Shown in pieces: positions 26,892 to 35,623 of a DNA stretch of 51,005 bases. The stretch covers positions 1 through 51,005 of the forward strand of contig NZ_DFQS01000053.1 of NCBI RefSeq assembly GCF_002377905.1, written 5' to 3'. Source of the DNA: Psychrobacter sp. UBA3483 (GTDB lineage: Bacteria > Pseudomonadota > Gammaproteobacteria > Pseudomonadales > Moraxellaceae). Position numbers and translations under genes: made by a program. The stretch's first letter is position 1; every line of letters begins with the position of its first letter. The notes under the pieces are model-generated. The model saw only the letters and a list, made by a program, of their open reading frames with translations, was not told the DNA's origin and did not search any database.

Positions 26892-28352
26892 GTGGATTCT
26901 TTAGAGATGGCCCTAGCCGCCGATAATTTGGATGAGTCACCTAAAAATTCTAATGTATCTGGCCTGCCGACCATTGCGGCGATTGCGACACCGCTTGGGC
27001 GTGGTGGCGTCGGGGTCATTCGTCTGTCAGGCGCGCGTGCTTACGATATTGCTTGTCAGCTCACTGGTAAGTCGACTTTCACGCCGCGTATGGCCAGTTT
27101 CTGCCGTTTCTATCAGTCTGATGGCACCACCATTGATGAAGGTTTGGTGCTGTACTTTAAAGGTCCGCACTCGTTTACTGGCGAAGATGTGATTGAGCTA
27201 CAAGGTCACGGCGGCATGATTTTACAAAATCAGCTGCTAGCACGCGTGTTTGAATTGGGCGCAAAACAAGCGGGCGCAGGGGAATTCTCTTACCGTGCTT
27301 TTGATAATGATAAATTGGATTTGGTGCAAGCAGAAGCCATCGCTGACGCGATTGATGCTACCAGCGCCGCCGCTGCCAGTAGTGCGATTCGCTCGCTTAG
27401 TGGTGAGTTTTCCCAAAAAATTAATCAATTGCTTGAGCAATTGATTCATCTGCGCTTGCACGTCGAAGCGGCGATTGATTTCCCCGATGAAGAAGACGTT
27501 GATTTCTTATCTGATGGCGTTATTCAAGATAAGCTCGAGCAGACGCAAGCTAAAATTCAGCAGGTGCTAGCGACTGCTAAGCAAGGTCAGCTATTACGTG
27601 ACGGTATTCATGTGGTGCTTGCTGGCAGACCAAATGCTGGTAAATCAAGTCTGCTGAATCGTTTGGCAGGGCAAGAGCGTGCTATCGTGACCGATGTCGC
27701 TGGGACAACGCGCGATACCTTACAAGAAACCGTCGTCCTTAACGGCTTAACCCTGCATCTAACCGATACCGCAGGCCTGCGCGAGACCGAAGATACGGTT
27801 GAGCGTATCGGTATTGAGCGTGCGCGTACGGCGATTACGCAGGCTGATATGCTGCTGATGGTTTATGACGTGACTCGCGACCTTGCAAGTGACAGCACGC
27901 CATTACAACTGGCTGAACAGCTATTTGGCGAGTTACCAGAAGCCAAGCGCTTACTGATTATTGCCAATAAAAGCGACTTATTAAACGGCAACAGCAGTCA
28001 AGAAAGAATCGCTACTTTACAAGCAGAAATAAAAAATCGTGGCTATGAGCAGGTCAATGTTTCATGTGAAACAGGTGCAGGAATTGATGTTTTGGTTGAA
28101 ACCTTATGTGCTAAAGTAGGTTTTCATCCGCCAGAAAATAGCTTAATCGCCCGTACACGTCATTTGGACGCGCTAAGACGTACCGCTGATTCTTTAGCAG
28201 AAGCACATGAGCAGCTCACGGTGTTTCAAGCAGGTGAGTTGGTGGCAGAAAGCCTGCGCCAAGCGCAGCAAAGTTTGGGAGAAATTACGGGTGAATTTAG
28301 CGCCGACGATTTATTAGGAAAAATCTTTGGTAGCTTCTGTATTGGCAAATAA
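26892..28352 (+). CDS. mnmE: tRNA modification GTPase MnmE
   Basis: With MnmG it makes the 5-(carboxymethyl)aminomethyl group on U34 of tRNAs. The N-terminal tetrahydrofolate-binding domain shows TPLGRGGVGVIRLSG. The G domain has G1 GRPNAGKSSL at about residue 245, DTAGLRETEDTVERIGI and NKSD. The C-terminal FCIGK, with its essential Cys, is complete. Upstream TTG 26880 is in frame, but GAGAG lies 5 bases before GTG 26892, so I start there. A parS-like palindrome sits inside (28058-28073) in codons for VSCET. The usual neighbours mnmG, rsmG, parA and parB are not adjacent. Confidence 0.96.
   Translation: MDSLEMALAADNLDESPKNSNVSGLPTIAAIATPLGRGGVGVIRLSGARAYDIACQLTGKSTFTPRMASFCRFYQSDGTTIDEGLVLYFKGPHSFTGEDVIELQGHGGMILQNQLLARVFELGAKQAGAGEFSYRAFDNDKLDLVQAEAIADAIDATSAAAASSAIRSLSGEFSQKINQLLEQLIHLRLHVEAAIDFPDEEDVDFLSDGVIQDKLEQTQAKIQQVLATAKQGQLLRDGIHVVLAGRPNAGKSSLLNRLAGQERAIVTDVAGTTRDTLQETVVLNGLTLHLTDTAGLRETEDTVERIGIERARTAITQADMLLMVYDVTRDLASDSTPLQLAEQLFGELPEAKRLLIIANKSDLLNGNSSQERIATLQAEIKNRGYEQVNVSCETGAGIDVLVETLCAKVGFHPPENSLIARTRHLDALRRTADSLAEAHEQLTVFQAGELVAESLRQAQQSLGEITGEFSADDLLGKIFGSFCIGK
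28058..28073. promoter_or_regulatory. parS-like site inside mnmE
   Basis: TGTTTCATGTGAAACA has one central mismatch to consensus parS and is identical to the sites at 19757 and 43424. Confidence 0.6.
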
Positions 28353-28464
28353 TGAGTAAAGGCTGCCTCTTTATTAAATTGCACAGTAAAAGCATCATTT
28401 TTTAGAAAGTTTAGTTATTATCAATAATTATAGGCGCCCGCAATATTAAACTAAGGAAAAGCGT

Positions 28465-28923
28465 ATGCATTGCCCGTATTGTAATGCTTCAGATACCAAG
28501 GTTATTGACTCACGGCTGGCTGCTGATGGCGCACAAGTACGGCGCCGCCGCTCATGTAATAGCTGTCAGGAACGCTTTACGACCTTTGAGGTAGTAGAAG
28601 TGGTGATGCCGCGTATTATCAAATCAAGTGGCAAAATCGAGCCTTATGACAATGATAAATTGCGCCGCTCGATTTTATTACCCTTACAAAAGCGCCCAAT
28701 TACTATTGATGAGCAAGAAGCGATGATTAGTCGTATCGAAAAGCGCGTACGCCAAATGGGTGAGCGCGAAGTAAGTAGTAAAGTCTTGGGTGAAATCATC
28801 ATGAGCGAGCTTAAAACGCTCGATGATGTCGCTTATGTGCGCTTTGCCAGTGTCTATCGTGATTTTCAAGATATCGACGCCTTTCATCAAGAAATTGCCA
28901 ATATCCGTCCTAATGAAAAATAA
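28465..28923 (+). CDS. nrdR: Transcriptional repressor NrdR
   Basis: A nucleotide-sensing repressor of ribonucleotide reductase genes, 152 aa. The zinc ribbon is formed by Cys3, Cys6, Cys31 and Cys34 (CPYC and CNSC), with the basic segment VRRRRS between. It is followed by an ATP-cone domain (PRIIKSSGKIEPYDNDKLRR onward). Length and motifs match the family. It stands directly upstream of ribD, a common arrangement, with 109 bases between, and has an AAGGAAAA ribosome binding site. Confidence 0.97.
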   Translation: MHCPYCNASDTKVIDSRLAADGAQVRRRRSCNSCQERFTTFEVVEVVMPRIIKSSGKIEPYDNDKLRRSILLPLQKRPITIDEQEAMISRIEKRVRQMGEREVSSKVLGEIIMSELKTLDDVAYVRFASVYRDFQDIDAFHQEIANIRPNEK

Positions 28924-29032
28924 GCATCACTCATGCTAAGTATTTAGCCTGCTTGCAAGTTTATATTGCTTACTCGCTCTACTCTATAAAATCTTTAATA
29001 ATAATTATCAGTCATTGATTAAGTCCACCTTT

Positions 29033-30088
29033 ATGCCAAACTTAAAGCATTCTAAAGATGTCAAAGACCGCTATTTTATGATGCTTGCCATTGAGCAGGC
29101 CAAGCGTGGTTTGTATACGACGCGTCCCAATCCGGCTGTCGGCTGTGTGATTGTGCAAGCAGACGAGGTAGTGGGTCAAGGTTTTCATCCTCAAGCGGGG
29201 CAGCCGCATGCTGAGGTTTTCGCCTTAAAAGATGCTGGCATGCGAGCGATCGGCGCGACCGCTTATGTGACTTTAGAGCCTTGTAGTCATACTGGGCGTA
29301 CGCCGCCTTGTGCCTTGGGTCTTATTGAGGCTGGCGTAAAACGTGTCGTCATCGCTGGTCTCGACCCTAATCCTCAAGTGGCTGGTCGCGGTGTGAAACT
29401 ATTAGAACAAGCGGGCATAGCCGTAACCGTTGGCGTGCTAACCGCGCAAGCAGAAGCCTTAAATAAAGGCTTTTTAAAGGCGATGCGCAGCCAAATGCCT
29501 TATGTCAGGCTTAAGATTGCTACCAGTCTTGACGGTCGGACGGCCATGGCGTCTGGAGAGTCTAAATGGATTACGGGCACGGCTGCGCGTGAAGATGTAC
29601 AGAAACTACGCGCGCAAAGTGGCGCTATTATCACGGGTAGCGAAACGGTCATCGTTGATAATCCGCAATTAAACGTACGCTCAAACCAGTTGGGTGTCGC
29701 GCCTGAGCAAGTGCCGCCGCCTAAGATAGTGATACTGGATAGACGAGGGCGACTAAAACACGATTTGCAATCTGACTATCAGCTATGCCGTCGCTCAGAT
29801 ACATTATATTGGCGGGAAGAGAATTTAATCGAATTATTAAAAAGCCTAGTGTGCGACTATCAATGTTATGACGTACTGGTAGAGGCAGGGGCAAGTGTCG
29901 CTGGTAGTTTTTTACAACAGCAACTGGTAGATGAGCTCATTGTCTATCAAGCGCCTTGCTTATTAGGTATTGATGCGCGTCCTATAGTTGCTATCAATCT
30001 GTTGTCGTTAGCGCAGCAGCTACGTTTTGATATTCAATGTCATGAGCAACTTGGTTCTGACCTTAAACTTACCCTCTTACCTTTATAG
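29033..30088 (+). CDS. ribD: Riboflavin biosynthesis deaminase/reductase RibD
   Basis: A bifunctional enzyme: deamination of the 2,5-diaminopyrimidine nucleotide, then reduction of the ribose with NADPH. The deaminase half shows the zinc site HAE (about 59-61) and PCSHTGRTPPC (Cys84 and Cys93). The reductase half starts near LKIATSLDGRTAMASGESKW and includes EAGASVAGSFL. I use ATG 29033 (351 aa) rather than TTG 29015, which adds only six residues. No clear ribosome binding site precedes either. nrdR is upstream. A 475-base non-coding region follows before ribE. Confidence 0.94.
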   Translation: MPNLKHSKDVKDRYFMMLAIEQAKRGLYTTRPNPAVGCVIVQADEVVGQGFHPQAGQPHAEVFALKDAGMRAIGATAYVTLEPCSHTGRTPPCALGLIEAGVKRVVIAGLDPNPQVAGRGVKLLEQAGIAVTVGVLTAQAEALNKGFLKAMRSQMPYVRLKIATSLDGRTAMASGESKWITGTAAREDVQKLRAQSGAIITGSETVIVDNPQLNVRSNQLGVAPEQVPPPKIVILDRRGRLKHDLQSDYQLCRRSDTLYWREENLIELLKSLVCDYQCYDVLVEAGASVAGSFLQQQLVDELIVYQAPCLLGIDARPIVAINLLSLAQQLRFDIQCHEQLGSDLKLTLLPL

Positions 30089-30191
30089 CCTATGTCATAA
30101 CCCTGTTATTTTTAAGGTTAAATTAAAGAGCTTTATCCACAAGACTAAAGTTAGAGGTAACTGATGTGGATAAATATAATGGTTCGATCAA

Positions 30192-30207
30192 GGTTTCACA
30201 TGAAACT
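30192..30207. promoter_or_regulatory. parS-like site
   Basis: GGTTTCACATGAAACT has the 14-bp core with one central change (CATG). It lies 27 bases from the next copy, nearly 2.6 helical turns. Confidence 0.55.
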
Positions 30208-30218
30208 GTGTATAACTT

Positions 30219-30234
30219 CGTTTCACATGAAACT
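30219..30234. promoter_or_regulatory. parS-like site
   Basis: CGTTTCACATGAAACT has the same variant core as the site at 30192. The two form a close pair flanked by DnaA boxes. Confidence 0.55.
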
Positions 30235-30563
30235 TATTGTTAATCTTTAATAATGATTATAATTATTAATTATATTAATATCAATAACCTAGCTATCTTC
30301 TTTAGCTGTAGCGAATAGTTGGTAAAAAATAGACTTACTGTGGATAACTCTTTAAAAACAAAGGTTCTAATCCTACTGTTTCTTGAATTAACGTTAGTTA
30401 TCCACAATCTATCCACTAACGCTTCGTATTTTGGCTAAGTTTATACTAACGTTATAACTCACTTAAAGTGTAAGAGCAGTCATCACTGATGGTTCAAATG
30501 AAACCAAAGGCTCAAATAATATATTCTGCCTTTCATGGCAATAGAAAATCAAAAGAGGTTTAT

Positions 30564-31238
30564 ATGTTTACTGGAATTATAGAAAGCGTTGGCAAAGTAA
30601 AGTCCATGCAGCCAACGGGCGGTGATATCCGTCTAACGATAGAATCTGATGGTTTGGATTTTAGTGATGTGAAACTGGGAGATTCGATTGCTTCAAATGG
30701 CATTTGCTTGACGGTGGTGGAGTTTGGCAGTAATTATTACTCTGTTGATGTTTCACGTGAAACTATCGCTCGTACCGCTTTAGCGGAACTAAAGCCAGGT
30801 CATATCGTGAATTTAGAAAAGGCAATGCTACCAACCACGCGCTTTGGTGGGCATATCGTCGCCGGTCACGTTGATGGGGTAGGTATGGTTCGTAAGCTGC
30901 AAAAAGATGCGCGCTCACTTTATATCGAAATTGAGATACCGCACGAGTTGGCACATTATACGGCGACCAAAGGCTCTATTACCCTTGATGGTATTAGTCT
31001 CACTACTAATTTAGTCCGTGATAACATCGTTTCGCTCAATATTATTCCCCATACCGCGCAAGTCACCAACATCGCCCAGCATTGGTTGGTAGGCGGAAAA
31101 GTTAATGTTGAAGTCGATATTGTAGCGCGCTATTTAGAGCGGTTATTAAACAAATCACAAGCGGATACTGCAGATGCTAGCAGTCCACAAAGTACGATTA
31201 CTGAGGCATTTTTAGCCGAGAATGGTTTTATGAAATAA
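30564..31238 (+). CDS. ribE: Riboflavin synthase, alpha chain
   Basis: Dismutates two 6,7-dimethyl-8-ribityllumazine molecules to riboflavin. It has two tandem lumazine-binding barrels, the first from MFTGIIESVG with SNGICLTVVE, the second from MLPTTRFGGHIVAGHVDGVG with GSITLDGISLT. At 224 aa it is full length. An in-frame ATG at 30489 would add 25 unrelated residues; ATG 30564 has AGAGG upstream and gives the canonical MFTGII start. A parS site is embedded in codons for VSRET. It converges with the sensor kinase gene. Confidence 0.96.
   Translation: MFTGIIESVGKVKSMQPTGGDIRLTIESDGLDFSDVKLGDSIASNGICLTVVEFGSNYYSVDVSRETIARTALAELKPGHIVNLEKAMLPTTRFGGHIVAGHVDGVGMVRKLQKDARSLYIEIEIPHELAHYTATKGSITLDGISLTTNLVRDNIVSLNIIPHTAQVTNIAQHWLVGGKVNVEVDIVARYLERLLNKSQADTADASSPQSTITEAFLAENGFMK
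30749..30764. promoter_or_regulatory. parS site inside ribE
   Basis: TGTTTCACGTGAAACT contains the exact 14-bp core. It lies about 0.5 kb after the DnaA-box/parS-like spacer. Confidence 0.85.
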
Positions 31239-31303
31239 TGGTTGGGCTTAAAGATTTGAGTCTAATAGTTAGTAACCTTTAACATCAAGTTAAAGTTATA
31301 GCC

Positions 31304-31325
31304 AAGCTGTTATAAAAGACAGCTT
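31304..31325. terminator. Weak hairpin between convergent ribE and sensor kinase
   Basis: A 7-bp perfect stem AAGCTGT/ACAGCTT has an 8-base loop but no T run on either side. It could contribute to termination of the convergent genes, though it is not a standard terminator. Confidence 0.35.
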
Positions 31326-31335
31326 TAGCAGACGC

Positions 31336-34257
31336 TTATGAGTTTTTAATCAGCGTTTGCAAAACGATTTGCAGCTTTTGTTTATTAATAGGCTTGGCTA
31401 AAAATTCATCCATGCCAACTTGTAAGCAGGCGGCGCGATCTTCTTCGCTGTTATTTGCTGTTAGCGCAACGATTGGAATATCATCGCCTTGCGCACGTAT
31501 GGCTTTGGTCGCCTGCAATCCATCCATCACGGGCATCCGGCAGTCCATTAAGATAAGGGCAATCTCTTGGCGCTGCGATTGCAATTTATCTAGCGCTTGC
31601 TGCCCATCTTCTGCCACGATAGTGCGATAACCAATCTTTTCTAGTATCTTGCAAGCTATTTTTTGATTGGTTGGGCTATCTTCTACCACTAAAATCAGTG
31701 GTGCTAAGGCTTCATGAGCGGCGTCATCTGCAGCTGTGACTAGCTGACTACTATTTTCCTTATGGCTTTCTTGGCTAGGGGCTGGTTGTCGTAGCGTTTG
31801 TCTAATAGGTGCAGTCAAACGCAGTAACTCAGAAAGCAATAACGCGGCATCGAGTGGTTTGTTTAAAAAGCCGTCACATTGATCCAATAATATAGAGGGA
31901 ATGCGGCGCTCAGCTTTCATACTAACCAATATTTTTGGCAGCACGGTATTGGCCAGTAAGCTATTAATCGCCTGCTGTTTATCAATATCTATGCGTGCCT
32001 GATTTCTTGATTTCTCCAATTTATTTTCAGCTTCTGTATTTTTATCATCAATGTTTATTTGAGGTGATAACGCGAGCGTGATGTCTTCATAATATTCATA
32101 ATCGAGAAGCAAAACTGGCGCCAGTCTTTGTTGGTCTTGCGCCAGTTTGTCGTGTATTTGCTGAAGCGCTATTCTATCTATAGAAGTAGACATAGTGACT
32201 GGGATAGATAAATAAGTGCATAAATCGCGTAAATGTTTGGCACGTAGCGGTTGTTTAATGACGGCAATAAGATGGATATAGGTCAATTGCTGATTGAAAT
32301 GGTAGATGGGCTGATAGATTGGTCGCCTACAAGGCAAATACAGGTTAAAAGTACTGCCGGTAGCCAGCGTACTTTTCATTTCAATAAAACCGCCTAGTAA
32401 TTTAGCGAAACTATTGACGTCATTTAATCCGAGCCCTTTTATCGCGCTGTTTGTTTGCACGTAGCTAATGTTGCGGTTTTTGATATGTATGCTGTTTTGG
32501 CTGTTGCTTTCGTTGAAATAGGTCAGTAGTTGATGCTGTTTTGCTATATCAATCCCTATACCGCTATCTTTTACACTAAATCGAATCCAGTTGTGGGACT
32601 GATGGTTAGAATGGTTGTTATTAACTTCATTCCCTTTATTCGAGGTATGGTCGTTGTCGGCCGTATCCAAATAGCTGTTTTTGATTGCTACTATATCGGC
32701 ATTGCTTACCGCGTCGATGGTCAAAGACACATAGCCAGAATTGGTAAACTTAATCGCGTTATCTAATAAGTTACGTAGGATTTGTTGCAAGCGTCTATCA
32801 TCAGTATCGATACAGCGTGGACTGTCAGGCGCGAAAAAATACAGAAGCTCAAGGCCTTGTTGTCTTGTGCTTTCTACCATTGATTGACTGACTTTCTGCC
32901 CAAGTTTATAAATATCAACGGCCTCAATAGACAGACGAGATTTACGAACTTCTATTTCTCCTATATCTAACATATCGTTTAGCATTGTCAGCATAGAGTG
33001 GCTGGTTTGAATCAAAGTTGTAACGACTTGATTTTGCTTAGCGGTCAGATTATCGGGATTGATAGGCTCTAAGGTATCAATCATCGCTTCTAATGGCAGG
33101 CGTAAATTATGGCCCATCGTCGATTTAAGTGCTTCAAACTCATCAAGCTGACGTTGTAGTTGACGGTTTTTTTGCGCCAAATGCGCGGTCTGTTCGACAA
33201 GCTCATGGATGTTATTGAGTAAAACGGTAAAACCATGTACCTGCCCATGCTCGCCAAACCACGGTGTGATATGCAACTGATAGGCTTTTTTATTATGCAA
33301 ACCATAAACCAGTAGCGTGCGCGTGACCCGCAAATCCGCCAGCTTTTGTAGCAAGGTTTGGGTTGATTCGTCTTTAGCAAAGAAAAAATCAGTCAATTGA
33401 TAATTGCTATCGCTGTGAAAGGTCGTACCAAACACTTGCTCAAAACGCTGATTAAAAAAGCTGATTTGGCCATGTCTCATAATCATCAGCATCGGCAGCG
33501 GCGCATGGTCAACCAGACGCTCTAACCGGTGCTTTAGCGTGGTAATGCGGCGGTGGTTGCTGTGCAGCTGATAACTGATGCGGCTAAGCGCGTGACCCAA
33601 ACGTAAAAACTCAGCCGTGGTTTTCTTTTCGATAAACGGCGGCGCGATATAACCATCTTTGGTATGGCTACTTAATTCATCGGTATAAATGAGCAGTTGT
33701 TCCCAGTTGGCACGGCGCTTTAGGGTATAGAGTAAGGCCATGGCAAAAAGTAAGATGGCGGTCATTAATGGCAGCCAATAGCGATACGACATCCAATTGA
33801 TATCAAGCGGTTCATGCCGCAGTATCAGGTGCACCTTATGACCGCTTTCAAGCTCAATGGTACCGACCAAATTACGATTGTTTAGCTCATAAGCACTATG
33901 ATGATTGCTATGAGAAGGTAATGCGTTAATGACGTTGGGAAAGGTGATGCCAGTAAATTCCCGCTCATTAGGGCGAGTACGGCGGTGAATATACGTTTGC
34001 CCAGAAGGCATCATAAAAATCAGCTGATAGCTAATATCCTTTAAAAAAGGCTTTTCTAATATCTTTTTAATTGCTAAGTTTGTAGGGTTTGAGAGCTCAG
34101 TTATCTCGTGCTGTAAATCATAAAAGCTTTGGATACTGTGCTGCTCATTATGTTGCCTCATCTCATAAAACATGGTGCCGTAATACACTGCCAACATCGC
34201 CAATAATGTCAGTGTATAAAAGAGCAGCAGTCGTTGTAGAGACTTAAATTGTTGCAT
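31336..34257 (-). CDS. Hybrid sensor histidine kinase/response regulator
   Basis: A membrane-bound BarA-like hybrid kinase, 973 aa. Transmembrane helices at about 10-30 and 160-178 enclose a periplasmic sensor of about 125 residues. A PAS-like region (about 245-350) precedes the dimerisation helix. The H box reads MGHNLRLPLEAM with His383. The ATPase domain has the N box NLLDNAIKFT, DSGIGI and GLGL. A receiver-like region around 660-830 has lost most landmarks. The C-terminal receiver is intact (VVEDSPTNQK, Asp905 in LMDCRMPVMDG, Lys in LAKPI). No HPt domain is attached, so an external phosphotransfer partner is expected. The residue after His383 is Asn where Glu or Asp is usual. No response-regulator gene is adjacent. 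Confidence 0.92.
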   Translation of the reverse strand: MQQFKSLQRLLLFYTLTLLAMLAVYYGTMFYEMRQHNEQHSIQSFYDLQHEITELSNPTNLAIKKILEKPFLKDISYQLIFMMPSGQTYIHRRTRPNEREFTGITFPNVINALPSHSNHHSAYELNNRNLVGTIELESGHKVHLILRHEPLDINWMSYRYWLPLMTAILLFAMALLYTLKRRANWEQLLIYTDELSSHTKDGYIAPPFIEKKTTAEFLRLGHALSRISYQLHSNHRRITTLKHRLERLVDHAPLPMLMIMRHGQISFFNQRFEQVFGTTFHSDSNYQLTDFFFAKDESTQTLLQKLADLRVTRTLLVYGLHNKKAYQLHITPWFGEHGQVHGFTVLLNNIHELVEQTAHLAQKNRQLQRQLDEFEALKSTMGHNLRLPLEAMIDTLEPINPDNLTAKQNQVVTTLIQTSHSMLTMLNDMLDIGEIEVRKSRLSIEAVDIYKLGQKVSQSMVESTRQQGLELLYFFAPDSPRCIDTDDRRLQQILRNLLDNAIKFTNSGYVSLTIDAVSNADIVAIKNSYLDTADNDHTSNKGNEVNNNHSNHQSHNWIRFSVKDSGIGIDIAKQHQLLTYFNESNSQNSIHIKNRNISYVQTNSAIKGLGLNDVNSFAKLLGGFIEMKSTLATGSTFNLYLPCRRPIYQPIYHFNQQLTYIHLIAVIKQPLRAKHLRDLCTYLSIPVTMSTSIDRIALQQIHDKLAQDQQRLAPVLLLDYEYYEDITLALSPQINIDDKNTEAENKLEKSRNQARIDIDKQQAINSLLANTVLPKILVSMKAERRIPSILLDQCDGFLNKPLDAALLLSELLRLTAPIRQTLRQPAPSQESHKENSSQLVTAADDAAHEALAPLILVVEDSPTNQKIACKILEKIGYRTIVAEDGQQALDKLQSQRQEIALILMDCRMPVMDGLQATKAIRAQGDDIPIVALTANNSEEDRAACLQVGMDEFLAKPINKQKLQIVLQTLIKNS

Positions 34258-34419
34258 AAAATTTGGCTACATTTTTTTGAGAAATAAGTTACTAAGCTTA
34301 ATCACCATTATAAAGATAAAATGCGTCATTAATAGCGCTTGATTGCTGCTATTACAATCATGGCACAACGCTACAAACTCACCTATAATAGGCAAATTAA
34401 CCATAAATACTGCCTGACT

Positions 34420-35526
34420 ATGACCACATCTGCTGCACAATATAATTTACCTATTCACGCCACTCAACCTCAGAACAGCACTGTTATCGAAGTGCCATCT
34501 GCTGCTAAACCGCTGCGCGTGATATTTGCTGGCACCCCAGAGTTTGCAGCGGTTAGCCTTGAGGCGCTTATCGAGCAGCAAGAAGCGCTGAATATAGATA
34601 TCGTTGCCGTTTATACCCAGCCCGACCGCAAAGCAGGTCGCGGACAAAAAATGACGGCGTCGGCAGTCAAGCAAGTCGCTTTGGCCAATGATATTGCGGT
34701 TGAGCAGCCTGTTACCTTTAAAAAATCCAGCACCGAAGGCATGGCAGCGCGCCAAAATTTACGTAGTTATCAGCCTGACGTCATGATTGTCGCGGCTTAT
34801 GGCCTCATATTACCGATTGGCGTCTTAACCACGCCAACTTATGGTTGTCTTAATATTCATGCATCATTACTGCCACGTTGGCGCGGTGCGGCGCCGATTC
34901 ACCGTGCATTACTGGCGGGCGATAGTGAGACTGGCATTACCATTATGCAGATGGATAAAGGCCTGGATACAGGCGACATGCTTTATAAAGTCAGCGCGCC
35001 TATCGAAGCTGATGATACGGCCGCCAGTCTACATGATAAGATGGCGGCACTTGGCGCGGCAGCTATTGCTACTGTGCTAAAAGATTTGGCGCATTATCAG
35101 GCACAAGCGGTTGCTCAAGATAATAGCCAAGCCAATTATGCGGAAAAATTGGTCAAAACTGAAGGCGAAATTGACTGGACGCAATCTGCCACACAGATTG
35201 AACGCCAGATTCGTGGCCTAACCCCCTGGCCTGGTGCTTACACCTTTTTAGTAGGGCAGCGCGTCAAAATTTTAGCCAGTCTACCTGTAAATCCATCACA
35301 GCAAACGGTTAAGCCTGCGGGTACTGTTATCAGTGTTGGACGCAAAGCGATACTGGTCGCTTGTGGCAAAGAAGCGGATAGCAAGCAACTCAGCAATGAA
35401 GAGTTAGCCACGACTTTAGCGATTACTCACTTGCAGTTTGCAGGTAGTAAGCCCGTGAGCGCTGAGCAAATCTGCCATGGCAATCAGCTAAACGATGGTG
35501 ATAGATTTACTCATGAAGCAAAATAA
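34420..35526 (+). CDS. fmt: Methionyl-tRNA formyltransferase
   Basis: Formylates initiator Met-tRNA with 10-formyl-tetrahydrofolate. The catalytic domain starts at LRVIFAGTPEFAAVSLEAL. The active-site run NIHASLLPRWRGAAPIHRAL and the Asp of MDKGLDTGDML supply the Asn, His and Asp of the family. The C-terminal tRNA-binding barrel follows (WTQSATQIERQIRGLTPWPG). The start is unclear: TTG 34339, ATG 34360 and ATG 34420 are in frame without a good ribosome binding site. All give an N-terminal extension before the conserved domain, and I prefer 34420 (368 aa). def, the usual partner, is absent; rsmB follows, as in the common fmt-rsmB order. Confidence 0.94.
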   Translation: MTTSAAQYNLPIHATQPQNSTVIEVPSAAKPLRVIFAGTPEFAAVSLEALIEQQEALNIDIVAVYTQPDRKAGRGQKMTASAVKQVALANDIAVEQPVTFKKSSTEGMAARQNLRSYQPDVMIVAAYGLILPIGVLTTPTYGCLNIHASLLPRWRGAAPIHRALLAGDSETGITIMQMDKGLDTGDMLYKVSAPIEADDTAASLHDKMAALGAAAIATVLKDLAHYQAQAVAQDNSQANYAEKLVKTEGEIDWTQSATQIERQIRGLTPWPGAYTFLVGQRVKILASLPVNPSQQTVKPAGTVISVGRKAILVACGKEADSKQLSNEELATTLAITHLQFAGSKPVSAEQICHGNQLNDGDRFTHEAK

Positions 35527-35623
35527 TTCACTTACGCTAGTTTAATCAGAAATTATCTAATAATCATAAGTTATCTAACTTTTATCAGACGTTCTCAATC
35601 AGACGTCAAGGAAATTCAATTTA

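Larger units (their letters stand above)
30089..30563. promoter_or_regulatory. ribD-ribE spacer: DnaA boxes and parS-like pair
   Basis: No gene lies in 475 AT-rich bases. Exact DnaA boxes are at 30133-30141, 30165-30173, 30339-30347 and 30398-30406. Two parS-like sites lie between the inner boxes (30192 and 30219). The segment 30241-30290 is almost pure A/T. No FMN riboswitch was recognised ahead of ribE. Confidence 0.75.

Noticed and set aside
30089..30563. FMN riboswitch ahead of ribE
   Set aside because: The conserved RFN-element blocks are not present; the region is instead rich in DnaA boxes.
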